Source of the DNA: Verrucomicrobiota bacterium
Lineage (GTDB): Bacteria > Verrucomicrobiota > Verrucomicrobiia > Verrucomicrobiales > Verrucomicrobiaceae
Direction: 5' to 3'
Assembly: GCA_023429545.1 (NCBI GenBank)
Contig: JAEYUU010000223.1
Span: forward strand, 1-6,628
DNA: 6,628 bases
Position numbers and translations under genes: made by a program. Under the pieces are notes generated by a model. The model searched no databases and had not been told where the DNA came from. It saw only the letters and a list, made by a program, of their open reading frames with translations. This document shows, one piece after another, positions 1 to 5,917 of this stretch (within the stretch, counting starts at the first letter, position 1; each line of letters begins with the position of its first letter).

Positions 1-245
1 GAACCGTTGCGTGGCTGGTCCTGGTGCCACACGTGTGGGAGATTCGAACCTACAAACACGAGATCGCCGGGTTGGAGCAGGGTGATGTTGTCCCCCACCA
101 TGCGGTAGCCGCTGCTCTTGAGCACGAGGGTCAGCTCAAATTCGGGATGAAAATGCCAGGGTGTGCCGAAGTCCGGCGCGCGGATGATCTCGCAATGGAA
201 CGACTCCTGTGCGGTCACAGGTATTTTTTCCAGCAAGGCTTTCAT
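1..245 (-). CDS. AraC-family transcriptional regulator, N-terminal cupin part (partial at window edge)
   Basis: This frame has no stop codon from 245 to the left edge and gives 81 residues. It reads as a sugar-sensing cupin like those at the N-terminus of AraC-type activators. Residues 30-37 are WHFHPEFE, followed by a beta-rich stretch, then QPGDLVFV (58-65) and LPHVW (69-73); H31, H33, E37 and H71 sit where cupins hold their ligand or metal. The C-terminal helix-turn-helix domain would lie beyond the window, so AraC membership is inferred from the cupin half alone. I chose the ATG at 243-245 (MKALLEKIP) because the cupin-like sequence begins just after it. The frame stays open back to a TGA at 345-347, and a TTG at 327-329 is a possible but less protein-like start. 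A GGGGA lies 10 bases ahead of the ATG, a weak ribosome site. The gene is divergent from the pyruvyl transferase gene and could regulate it, itself, or genes further left. Confidence 0.82.
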   Translation of the reverse strand, partial: MKALLEKIPVTAQESFHCEIIRAPDFGTPWHFHPEFELTLVLKSSGYRMVGDNITLLQPGDLVFVGSNLPHVWHQDQPRNG

Positions 246-428
246 GTGGGAGCAATCCCCAAACTGGGGTTGGAATTCATGTAAACCCCACCAGGCCGGA
301 TGACAAGCGTGGTCCGGCCCCGGCCACAAAACGGGAAGGGGAGGTCACAATAGGCGCTGGCAGGGATCTGCAAGAATGCCTGTCCGAGATTTGCCATCAG
401 GGACCTGTTCTGATACGCAAGTAACATC
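246..428. promoter_or_regulatory. Divergent intergenic region between the AraC-type regulator and the pyruvyl transferase-like gene
   Basis: This 183-base spacer must carry the start signals of both divergent genes. It holds a perfect 7-bp inverted repeat, GGCCGGA at 294-300 and TCCGGCC at 313-319, with 12 bases between the arms. It also holds a short CCCCA/TGGGG dyad at 257-269 close to the regulator start. Upstream of the plus-strand gene the best -35-like hexamer is TTGCCA at 391-396, but I see no convincing -10 at a normal distance. The idea that the inverted repeat is an operator is inference from its place in a regulator-target spacer. It could equally form a hairpin in the regulator's leader RNA. 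Confidence 0.4.
294..319. repeat. Perfect 7-bp inverted repeat in the divergent spacer
   Basis: The arms are GGCCGGA (294-300) and TCCGGCC (313-319), separated by 12 bases, giving a centre-to-centre distance of 19. The site lies 49 bases upstream of the regulator start and about 110 bases upstream of the pyruvyl transferase-like start. In GC-rich DNA a 7-bp dyad can arise by chance, so only its position argues for a role. Confidence 0.45.
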
Positions 429-1652
429 ATGAACCGCCGCCATCTCCTCACCAGTTCCTTTCTGGCCGCACTTTCGGCCGCCTTGCCCGCGCAGGGTACG
501 CGTCCGCGCCGGGTGCTGCTGCGCTCCTCATGGCAGACGGTGAACATTGGAGACATTGCCCATACTCCCGGCATGCTGGCAATTCTGGAGAAGCACCTCC
601 CGGATGTGGAGGTGCGGCTGTGGCCCAGCAAGGTGGACAACGGGGTGAAGGAGATGCTGCAGAAGCGCTTTCCCAAGGTGGAAATTGTGGAAGGCGTCGA
701 CATGCTCCGGGCTGCGCTCAAGGAGTGTGATTTCCTGCTGCATGGTTCCGGCCCCTCTCTGGTGGCGGAGAAACATGTGAAGAAATGGCGCGATGAAACC
801 GGCAAGCCCTATGGCGTGGCGGGCATCACCAACTCAAATGGCAGCCCTGAGCTGATGGAACTGCTCAGTGGCGCGAAGTTCGTGTATTTCCGCGACTCCG
901 TATCCTTGCAGCACGCGAAGGACCATGGCTGCAAATGTCCCGTCATGGAGTTCGGTCCGGATGGCGCCTTTGGCGTGGACCTGCGCAATGACGACGCGGC
1001 GCTCGCTTTCATGAAGGCGAACAAGCTGGAGGAGGGGAAGTTTCTCTGCTGCATCCCGCGGCTGCGCTACACGCCCTACTGGAAGATCCATCACAAGGAG
1101 ATGACGGCGGAGGACAAGCGTCGCTATGAATACAGCACTCAGATGAAGGAGCACGACCATGCGCCGCTGCGGGAGGCCATCATCTCCGTGGTGCGCGAGA
1201 CTCCTCTCAAGGTGCTGCTCTGCCCCGAGGACCAGAGCCAGATGGAGATCGGCAGGGAGATGCTCTACAACCCTCTCCCGGACGACGTGAAGGCGAAGGT
1301 GGTATGGCGGGAGAACTATTGGATCACCGATGAGGCGCTGAGCACGTATGTGAAATCCGGTGGCCTCTTTGGCAATGAGATGCACAGTCCCATCATGTGC
1401 ATTGGCAATGGAGTTCCTGCCATTGTCTGCCGCTTCAAGGAGCAGACCAGCAAGGGGCTCATGTGGCGGGACATTGGTCTGGATGACTGGCTCTTCGACC
1501 TCGACAATGAGGACGACATCACGCGCATCGCCCCGGCGGTGCTTGCCATGGCCAAGGATCCTGCAGCCGCGTGGGAGAAGGCGGCGAAGGGAAGGGCGGT
1601 GGTGCAGGAACGGCAGGCGGCGATGATGAAGGCGCTGGCGGGTGAGCTGTAG
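429..1652 (+). CDS. Polysaccharide pyruvyl transferase family protein with a twin-arginine-type leader
   Basis: A 407-residue protein of the polysaccharide pyruvyl transferase superfamily, whose characterised members move a pyruvyl group from phosphoenolpyruvate onto sugars of surface polymers. Recognisable parts: NIGD (39-42) in the first nucleotide-fold strand-loop, HGSG (105-108), [10 protein letters not shown] (151-160) with the usual R-D pair, FGPDGAF (175-181), and [16 protein letters not shown] (317-332), which matches the C-terminal H-x-x-I...G-x-P signature. That last block normally starts R-x-H; here the arginine is a glutamate. The N-terminus [21 protein letters not shown] has two arginines, a hydrophobic core and a possible LPA-Q cleavage point, so export by the Tat or Sec route is likely. 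That is unusual for an enzyme using cytoplasmic phosphoenolpyruvate, so true pyruvyl transfer is uncertain. There is no clear Shine-Dalgarno; the ATG at 429 starts directly with the leader. It stands alone, convergent with the kinase gene. Confidence 0.85.
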   Translation: MNRRHLLTSSFLAALSAALPAQGTRPRRVLLRSSWQTVNIGDIAHTPGMLAILEKHLPDVEVRLWPSKVDNGVKEMLQKRFPKVEIVEGVDMLRAALKECDFLLHGSGPSLVAEKHVKKWRDETGKPYGVAGITNSNGSPELMELLSGAKFVYFRDSVSLQHAKDHGCKCPVMEFGPDGAFGVDLRNDDAALAFMKANKLEEGKFLCCIPRLRYTPYWKIHHKEMTAEDKRRYEYSTQMKEHDHAPLREAIISVVRETPLKVLLCPEDQSQMEIGREMLYNPLPDDVKAKVVWRENYWITDEALSTYVKSGGLFGNEMHSPIMCIGNGVPAIVCRFKEQTSKGLMWRDIGLDDWLFDLDNEDDITRIAPAVLAMAKDPAAAWEKAAKGRAVVQERQAAMMKALAGEL

Positions 1653-1675
1653 CTCTGGGCTGGCGTCAGCGCTTT
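1632..1675 (+). terminator. Possible hairpin terminator at the end of the pyruvyl transferase-like gene
   Basis: GCGCTGGCG at 1632-1640 can pair with CGTCAGCGC at 1664-1672 (nine pairs, one of them G-U). It is followed by only three T (1673-1675). The 23-base loop contains a further short dyad, GAGCT/AGCTC. The hairpin spans the stop codon and lies between two convergent genes 27 bases apart, a place where a shared terminator is expected. The weak T tract makes it a tentative call. Confidence 0.3.
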
Positions 1676-1679
1676 CGAT

Positions 1680-2405
1680 TCACTTGGCCCGGGAGCGTTT
1701 CGGCTTCTTTCGCGTAATCCGCCACGACGCCCCGTAGGGTTCGGCCAGCATGTCTGCACCCGGCCACAGGCGCAACGCACCCCGAAAGGCCGCGCGATTG
1801 TCCTGCTGCCGGCATTTGGGTGGGAGTGGCTGGATGGCATCGGAGTTGCCTCCGCCCAAAATGATCGTATCGGGATTGAACACCTCGCGGAGGAGTTCGA
1901 TGGCGGCAACCGCCGTTCGTCTCCAACGCTTCTTCCCCCGCTTCTGGTATTCCTTGTCAGACAGGTGCTTTCCGAACCGCTTGCCGTGCGGAAGGTGCAA
2001 GCTGCCCACCTCCAGAGGCACGATGACATCATCGACAATGAGCGTGGCTCCGGTACTGGTGCCGAATCCGAGGTAGAGCATGCGACCTGAAGTGTGGGCG
2101 GCCAGCGCCTGAAGGCCGGCGTCATTGATGAAACGCACGGGCATGCCGAAGGCCTTTTCGTAGTCGACCCGCAGCCACCCGCCGCCCACATTGGGAGGCT
2201 CACTGGCCGGGCGCCCATTCATCACCACGCCGGGATAGCCAATCGTGATGGCCTGGTAGTCCCAGTCCAGCGTGGCCTTCAATACCTCCTTGATCATGCG
2301 GGAGGCGGTCATCTTCCTGCCAGAGGGAATCTTTGCCACCGCTTTCCGGCCAGAGGCCATCAGCTTCACGTTCGTCCCACCCACGTCGATCATCAGGATT
2401 TTCAT
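1680..2405 (-). CDS. ROK-family sugar kinase, glucokinase / polyphosphate-glucokinase-like
   Basis: A 241-residue kinase of the ROK/actin-like ATPase fold, expected to phosphorylate glucose or a related hexose in the cytoplasm. The phosphate-1 motif DVGGTNVKL is at 7-15, GYPGVV at 56-61, the NDAG loop with probable catalytic base D95 at 94-97, the second phosphate loop GFGTSTGATLI at 113-123, and the adenosine-side LGGGNSD at 183-189. It is shorter than the usual ~300-aa ROK kinases and lacks the CxCG...C zinc motif, like the compact polyphosphate-glucokinase-related members, so ATP or polyphosphate could be the donor. The sugar-binding ExGH motif reads E132-V-G-S135: the histidine is replaced by serine, with a histidine two residues later (H137). 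The start ATG overlaps the stop of the HAD phosphatase gene as ATGA with no separate Shine-Dalgarno, so translation is probably coupled. The C-terminus is basic (RKKPKRSRAK). Sugar specificity cannot be read from the sequence. Confidence 0.85.
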   Translation of the reverse strand: MKILMIDVGGTNVKLMASGRKAVAKIPSGRKMTASRMIKEVLKATLDWDYQAITIGYPGVVMNGRPASEPPNVGGGWLRVDYEKAFGMPVRFINDAGLQALAAHTSGRMLYLGFGTSTGATLIVDDVIVPLEVGSLHLPHGKRFGKHLSDKEYQKRGKKRWRRTAVAAIELLREVFNPDTIILGGGNSDAIQPLPPKCRQQDNRAAFRGALRLWPGADMLAEPYGASWRITRKKPKRSRAK

Positions 2406-3112
2406 GATGCCACTTGAGCAAGGCTGGCTGGAGAAAGATCACCGCTCACCATCACACCGATCAATTCGACGACCCCCTCGCCGGCTTTTCCCTGGGTGAC
2501 AAAGTGTGCCCTCTCCTTGAGGGACGGGAGAGCATTGTGCACCGCCACGGCGCATCCGCACAGGGTGAGGAATGCATGATCGTTTTCCGCATCACCTACA
2601 CCGACAACATCCGCCGGGCTGATTCCAAGAACCTTGAGCGCGGCCGTCAGGCCTGATGCCTTGTTCACCCCGGTGGGGAGAATCATCACGGCGCCCTTAT
2701 TGAAGGTAATGGTCAATTCCAACCCCAAAGCCTTGATGCATTCGATGGCCACGATCTCATGAGGCGCCCAGGTGGCGATGACGGTGAGGCCCACGGACAT
2801 GGAGGTCACGCCGTGGGCTTTCAGCATCTCCACAAGCTCCTTGGAGGGTGCAGGCGCCAGGAGCGTTTGCACCCCGGTGTGGGGTTCGTACAGCACCGCA
2901 CCGTTCTCAGCCACGACATGATCGAAGACGCGCAGATCAAGCTGCATTGCTTCAAAATCCCGCAGCTCGCGGCCGGTCACGAGAATGACCTTGATGCCCT
3001 TCTCTCGGGCGAGTGCTACCGCGTCGTACACGGACTGCTGGACCAGGCCATCATGGGCAAGAGTACCATCAAAGTCGGTGGCCAGTGCTTTCCACGGGGG
3101 GGCAGAATCCAT
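2402..3112 (-). CDS. HAD superfamily phosphatase, type IIB (Cof-like)
   Basis: A 236-residue haloacid dehalogenase-type hydrolase with all four motifs. Motif I is DFDGT (13-17) with nucleophile D13 and acid/base D15; motif II is VTGRE (45-49); motif III is K151 in GVNKASGL; motif IV is GVGDAENDHAF (171-181) with metal-binding D174 and D178. The insert between motifs II and III, about residues 83-145, is the size of a C2B cap. This puts it with Cof/sucrose-phosphate-phosphatase-type enzymes, which dephosphorylate sugar phosphates and similar small molecules. It is the first gene of a two-gene minus-strand operon, and its stop overlaps the start of the ROK kinase by four bases. A phosphatase coupled to a sugar kinase suggests control of one sugar-phosphate pool, but the substrate is not evident. 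No Shine-Dalgarno is seen before the ATG at 3110-3112, which is supported by the conserved DFDGT lying only 13 residues in. Confidence 0.88.
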   Translation of the reverse strand: MDSAPPWKALATDFDGTLAHDGLVQQSVYDAVALAREKGIKVILVTGRELRDFEAMQLDLRVFDHVVAENGAVLYEPHTGVQTLLAPAPSKELVEMLKAHGVTSMSVGLTVIATWAPHEIVAIECIKALGLELTITFNKGAVMILPTGVNKASGLTAALKVLGISPADVVGVGDAENDHAFLTLCGCAVAVHNALPSLKERAHFVTQGKAGEGVVELIGVMVSGDLSPASLAQVAS

Positions 3113-3302
3113 GAACTTGGGTTGGGTTTGCCATCCTGAGGCCTGAAGCCTGATGGTCTGGCAGCAGTTCGCATGTGCTCACGGTGGCGGTTGCCGGGCT
3201 GAACCAAATGCCGGGCGTTGGAAATCAGAACGCGAAGGCTTGGGCTGGTCAGCATCCACGCGCCAGCCCGCATGCGATGATCGTAGAACCCATTTCACCG
3301 CC
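3113..3302. promoter_or_regulatory. Divergent intergenic region between the HAD/ROK operon and the HMA-like gene
   Basis: This is the longest stretch without a gene (190 bases) and should carry promoters in both directions, though I cannot name a convincing -35/-10 pair. Three kinds of repeat are visible: three tandem 7-mers CCTGANG (3135-3155), two direct copies of TGCCGGGC (3192-3199 and 3209-3216), and an inverted repeat GGGCTGG/CCAGCCC (3242-3248, 3263-3269). An open frame continues from 3153 into the downstream gene, but its first 50 codons give a protein-unlike sequence, so I treat them as non-coding. Confidence 0.4.
3242..3269. repeat. Perfect 7-bp inverted repeat upstream of the HMA-like gene
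   Basis: GGGCTGG at 3242-3248 and CCAGCCC at 3263-3269 are separated by 14 bases, with possible T-G wobbles extending both ends. The right arm ends 33 bases ahead of the ATG at 3303. It could be an operator or a leader hairpin; neither can be decided from sequence. Confidence 0.4.
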
Positions 3303-3560
3303 ATGTCACCAATGACTGCAGAGCTTGATGTCGCGATCGCGAACATGGACCTGGAGGCTGAGGAGGAGCGCGCGGCTGAGGTAGTTCGCAGAATTCCAGG
3401 CGTGGAAGCAGCCCTCCTGATCCCCGGTGGGATATGGATGCGCTACCGCCCCAAAGACACCGATCCGAAGAGAATCATGCAGGCGCTCGGCGATGAAGGT
3501 TTTCGGGCCACCCTCTTCCAGGATTCGGCGAGCGGGAAGACCGGCCGGGTTTCGTACTGA
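3303..3560 (+). CDS. Small HMA-like domain protein lacking the CxxC metal site
   Basis: An 85-residue protein with the length and pattern of a single heavy-metal-associated (HMA) domain. It has a first strand LDVAIANM (8-15), a helix over about 18-30, RIPGVEAALL (30-39), a strand GGIWMRYRPKD (42-52), a helix DPKRIMQAL (54-62), and GDEGFRATLF (63-72) in place of the usual xxxGYxA ending. Where HMA domains carry M-x-C-x-x-C, this has M15-D-L-E-A-E, so both cysteines are gone and the loop is acidic. The protein contains no cysteine at all, so soft-metal binding in the usual way is excluded; the role is unknown. The start at 3303 is chosen because the frame upstream is not protein-like; ATG 3312 would also do. 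There is no Shine-Dalgarno. The next gene begins 20 bases after its stop, so the two are probably co-transcribed. HMA assignment is by fold pattern only. Confidence 0.6.
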   Translation: MSPMTAELDVAIANMDLEAEEERAAEVVRRIPGVEAALLIPGGIWMRYRPKDTDPKRIMQALGDEGFRATLFQDSASGKTGRVSY

Positions 3561-3580
3561 ACTCCAAACCCACGACAGCC

Positions 3581-3868
3581 ATGCCAAGAGGAGACAAATC
3601 CAAGTATACGTCCAAACAGAAGCGCCAGGCGGAGCACATCGAGGAAGGCTACGAGAGGAAGGGTGTCTCCAAGAAGACCGCAGAGGCGCGCGCATGGGCG
3701 ACGGTCAACAAGTCGACCAAGGGAGGTAAGGAAAGCGGCTCCGGCCGGGGCAAAAAGGTGGACAAGAGTCCTGCAAAGAAGGGTGGAAGAAAAGGTGGGG
3801 CGGCAAAGAAGAAGAAACCGGCAGCCAAAAAATCGACTTCGAAGAAGCGCACTTCCAAGTCAAAGTAG
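3581..3868 (+). CDS. 'Plasmid stabilization'-type small basic protein with histone-H1-like lysine tail
   Basis: A 95-residue very basic protein. Residues 1-46 (start MPRGDKSKYTSKQKRQAEHI, then EGYERKGVSKKTAEARAWATVNK) match a small conserved family that databases often label 'plasmid stabilization protein', although it is usually chromosomal and its function is unproven. After a glycine-serine linker (about 47-57, GGKESGSGRGK) comes a 38-residue tail made almost only of lysine, alanine, serine, threonine, glycine and arginine, with AAKKKK and PAAKK steps like the C-terminal tails of bacterial histone-H1-like proteins. Non-specific DNA or RNA binding is a reasonable inference from charge; plasmid maintenance is not supported here, as no partition or toxin gene is nearby. 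The tail's codons make the coding strand strongly purine-rich compared with its neighbours. It lies 20 bases behind the HMA-like gene and ends 9 bases from the convergent debranching-enzyme gene. Confidence 0.72.
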   Translation: MPRGDKSKYTSKQKRQAEHIEEGYERKGVSKKTAEARAWATVNKSTKGGKESGSGRGKKVDKSPAKKGGRKGGAAKKKKPAAKKSTSKKRTSKSK

Positions 3869-3884
3869 GCGTCAGGTTCACGCC
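3868..3884. terminator. Short hairpin between convergent genes, possible bidirectional terminator
   Basis: GGCGT (3868-3872) and ACGCC (3880-3884) form a 5-bp stem with a 7-base loop across the 9-base gap between the two convergent stop codons. There is no T tract on either side, so function as an intrinsic terminator is doubtful. Confidence 0.2.
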
Positions 3885-5917
3885 GTCGTCTTTGCCCAGC
3901 AGCGCAGGGCCTCGGCCACAGTCCATGCCTGGGCGATGCAGCCACGAGCGGTATAAGGCTCCTCAGCGTCGAATATCTCGCTAAGCGTCCCCACGCCGGC
4001 GTCGTTCATGTGAGCGACCAGGCCATTGAGGCAGCCGCGCGCTCCTTGCACATCATCCGGCCTGATTTTGAGCCACGCATCAATGAAAGGACCGATAAGC
4101 CACCCCCACACAGTGCCCTGATGGTATGCGGCATCGCGGGCACGCAGGTCTCCGAAGTAGCGCGCCTTGTAGACAACATGGTGAGCATCCAACGACCGCA
4201 GGCCCACGGGAGTCAGCAACTCCTTTTTGACCTTGTTGAAGACCGCTTCCCAGTGGGTGGCTTCAAGCACCTCGTGCCGCAACGAGATGGACAGAATCTG
4301 GTTTGGCCGGCACGCGCTGTCGTTTCCTCCCTCGCCGTCCACCACGTCATAAAGGTGACCCAGTTCGGATGACCAGAAGCGCTGGTTGAAGGAGCGATGG
4401 ACGCGGTCTGCTTCATCATCGTAGCGTTTTGCCGGGGCGTCCCCGTGCTCGGCACGAGTCCATCCCGCAAGCAGGCGGAGTGCATTGTACCAGAGCGCAT
4501 TGATCTCCACGGCCTTGCCACGTCGAGGCGTGACCACCCAGCCATCGACCTTGGCATCCATCCAGGTGAGTTGATATCCTTCCTGCCCCTGCTTGAGCAA
4601 TCTGTCCTCAGGATCCACGCCGATGCCGAAATGCGTGCCGCGCAGATGATGTTCCGCGACATCGGCAAGCTTCGGAAGAAGGAGACGCAGGGTGAGTTGA
4701 TCACCGGTCACTTCCACATACCGATCCAGTGCATGGAAGAACCAGAGCGTCGCATCCGCCGTGTGATAGAGGCCTTCACTCTCGCCCTCGGGGAAGAGAT
4801 TGGGAATCAGACCATCGCGAATGTAGTGGCCAAAGGTGCGCAGGATCCAGCCCGCCTCGGCATGGCGCCCCGTGGTGAGCGTGAGTCCTTCCAGGCTGAT
4901 CATGGTATCGCGGCCCCAGTCGGTGAACCAATGGTAGCCTGCAATGACCGTTCGCACTTCGTCACCCGCGGCACGAGCACGTGCGATGTCTTCCACGCGT
5001 CCGGCCGGGCGGATGATGAACTGGTCCGCAGCCAGCACCAACTCCGCCGCCGCGCCTTCGCGCACGCGCGGATCCGCGGTGGAGATGAGACGCTGCCTGC
5101 GCTCAAGCTCTGTCGACAACATCTCATCCGGCTTCAGAGCGAGAACGCGGCTCCATTCTTCCGTGGAAGCAATGAGTGTCGCCGAGGCATCGGGTGTGGC
5201 CACAAGCCGGAAGGTGCCCGGGCTCCACAGCGTGCCTCTTGATTGATATCCGCGATCTGCCTCAGTCTGGTAGAGGTGCTCCCATATCCTGCCGCCGTCA
5301 TGCGTGAATGAGAACTCTGGCGCCAGGGCGGAAAGGCGCAATGGTTGGAATGGCTCCGCCGTGGTGAGTTCATACCGACAGCCGTGAATGAAAATCGTGT
5401 ATGCATCTTCCAAGGGCCCGGCTACATCATCCTCATGTCTGCGGAAGTGGACGGATGGCCGCAGCTCGACGCAGAGCTCGTCCTGTCCTGACTCCAGGTG
5501 ATAACCAATATACACCGTGTTCTGACCATGGGCCATCACGAGCGTCTTGGTGAACTGGTATCCGTGTACTCTATAGTGCCACCAGGGCATGCCATCACGC
5601 AGCCCGAACTCATAAGCATGGTGCTGGTGGTCGCCATTCGAGTCCTCTGCCGGCTCGTCACCACCGAAGTGCATTCTTCGTCCATCCGGCAGGCACAGAT
5701 GTTCCTCCAGATGGTTCAGCATGACAACGCGGCCCAGAGGTGCAGGCAAAGCCGCAACGAGCAGCCCATGGTAGCGCCGTGCCACCTTGCCCGAAATGGT
5801 TCCGGACGCATAGCCACCGAGGCCATTCGTCACGAGCCATTCGCGGCGGAGCATGTTCCGCGCTTGCAAGCGCTCCGCATTCGCGAGGTTGATCTGTCGG
5901 GTGAGAGAAGATGTCAT
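3878..5917 (-). CDS. Glycogen debranching enzyme, GH133 type (amylo-alpha-1,6-glucosidase)
   Basis: A complete 679-residue enzyme of the archaeal/bacterial short debranching-enzyme type. Residues about 20-250 form the N-terminal beta domain of this family, starting with REWLVTNGLGGYASGT (25-40) and ARRYHGLLVA (46-55). From about 285 to the end runs the (alpha/alpha)6 catalytic domain: GYHWFTDWGRDTMISLEGL (327-345), LIPNLFPEG (370-378), LTWMDAKVDGW (450-460), GTVWGWLIGPF (601-611) and GTLSEIFDAEEP (643-654). By analogy with eukaryotic GDE, D454 of TWMDA and E647 of SEIFD are the likely acid/base pair. The enzyme hydrolyses alpha-1,6 branch linkages in glycogen, with free glucose as expected product, in the cytoplasm. 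It has no signal peptide. Its ATG overlaps the treZ stop codon as ATGA, so it is the downstream partner of a coupled pair. This is not the GH13 debranching enzyme (GlgX/TreX) more commonly paired with TreZ. No frameshift or missing motif is seen. Confidence 0.93.
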   Translation of the reverse strand: MTSSLTRQINLANAERLQARNMLRREWLVTNGLGGYASGTISGKVARRYHGLLVAALPAPLGRVVMLNHLEEHLCLPDGRRMHFGGDEPAEDSNGDHQHHAYEFGLRDGMPWWHYRVHGYQFTKTLVMAHGQNTVYIGYHLESGQDELCVELRPSVHFRRHEDDVAGPLEDAYTIFIHGCRYELTTAEPFQPLRLSALAPEFSFTHDGGRIWEHLYQTEADRGYQSRGTLWSPGTFRLVATPDASATLIASTEEWSRVLALKPDEMLSTELERRQRLISTADPRVREGAAAELVLAADQFIIRPAGRVEDIARARAAGDEVRTVIAGYHWFTDWGRDTMISLEGLTLTTGRHAEAGWILRTFGHYIRDGLIPNLFPEGESEGLYHTADATLWFFHALDRYVEVTGDQLTLRLLLPKLADVAEHHLRGTHFGIGVDPEDRLLKQGQEGYQLTWMDAKVDGWVVTPRRGKAVEINALWYNALRLLAGWTRAEHGDAPAKRYDDEADRVHRSFNQRFWSSELGHLYDVVDGEGGNDSACRPNQILSISLRHEVLEATHWEAVFNKVKKELLTPVGLRSLDAHHVVYKARYFGDLRARDAAYHQGTVWGWLIGPFIDAWLKIRPDDVQGARGCLNGLVAHMNDAGVGTLSEIFDAEEPYTARGCIAQAWTVAEALRCWAKTTA

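Noticed and set aside
242..805. Minus-strand open frame of 187 codons covering the first divergent spacer
   Set aside because: It is antisense to the pyruvyl transferase-like gene, is Ser/Arg-rich, and overlaps the start of the real regulator gene, which carries a clear cupin pattern in a different frame.
1316..2218. Minus-strand open frame of 300 codons
   Set aside because: It lies antisense to the end of the pyruvyl transferase-like gene and in another frame of the ROK kinase gene, both of which have clear family motifs. Its translation is Arg/Ser/Pro-rich and low in structure, as expected for a shadow frame in GC-rich DNA.
3153..3302. Upstream in-frame ATG that would add 50 residues to the HMA-like protein
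   Set aside because: The extra residues (rich in Cys, Trp, Arg, Gly with no pattern) do not resemble a domain or signal peptide, and the region holds the repeats of a divergent spacer. The HMA-like fold starts just after 3303.
3331..3342. 12-bp palindrome TCGCGATCGCGA containing the HIP1-like octamer GCGATCGC
   Set aside because: A single copy inside a coding region in GC-rich DNA; no second copy was noticed, so there is no evidence of an operator or a HIP1-type system.
4397..5242. Plus-strand open frame of 281 codons
   Set aside because: It is wholly antisense to the GH133 debranching-enzyme gene, whose catalytic motifs are intact over this stretch. The plus-strand translation shows no recognisable domain.
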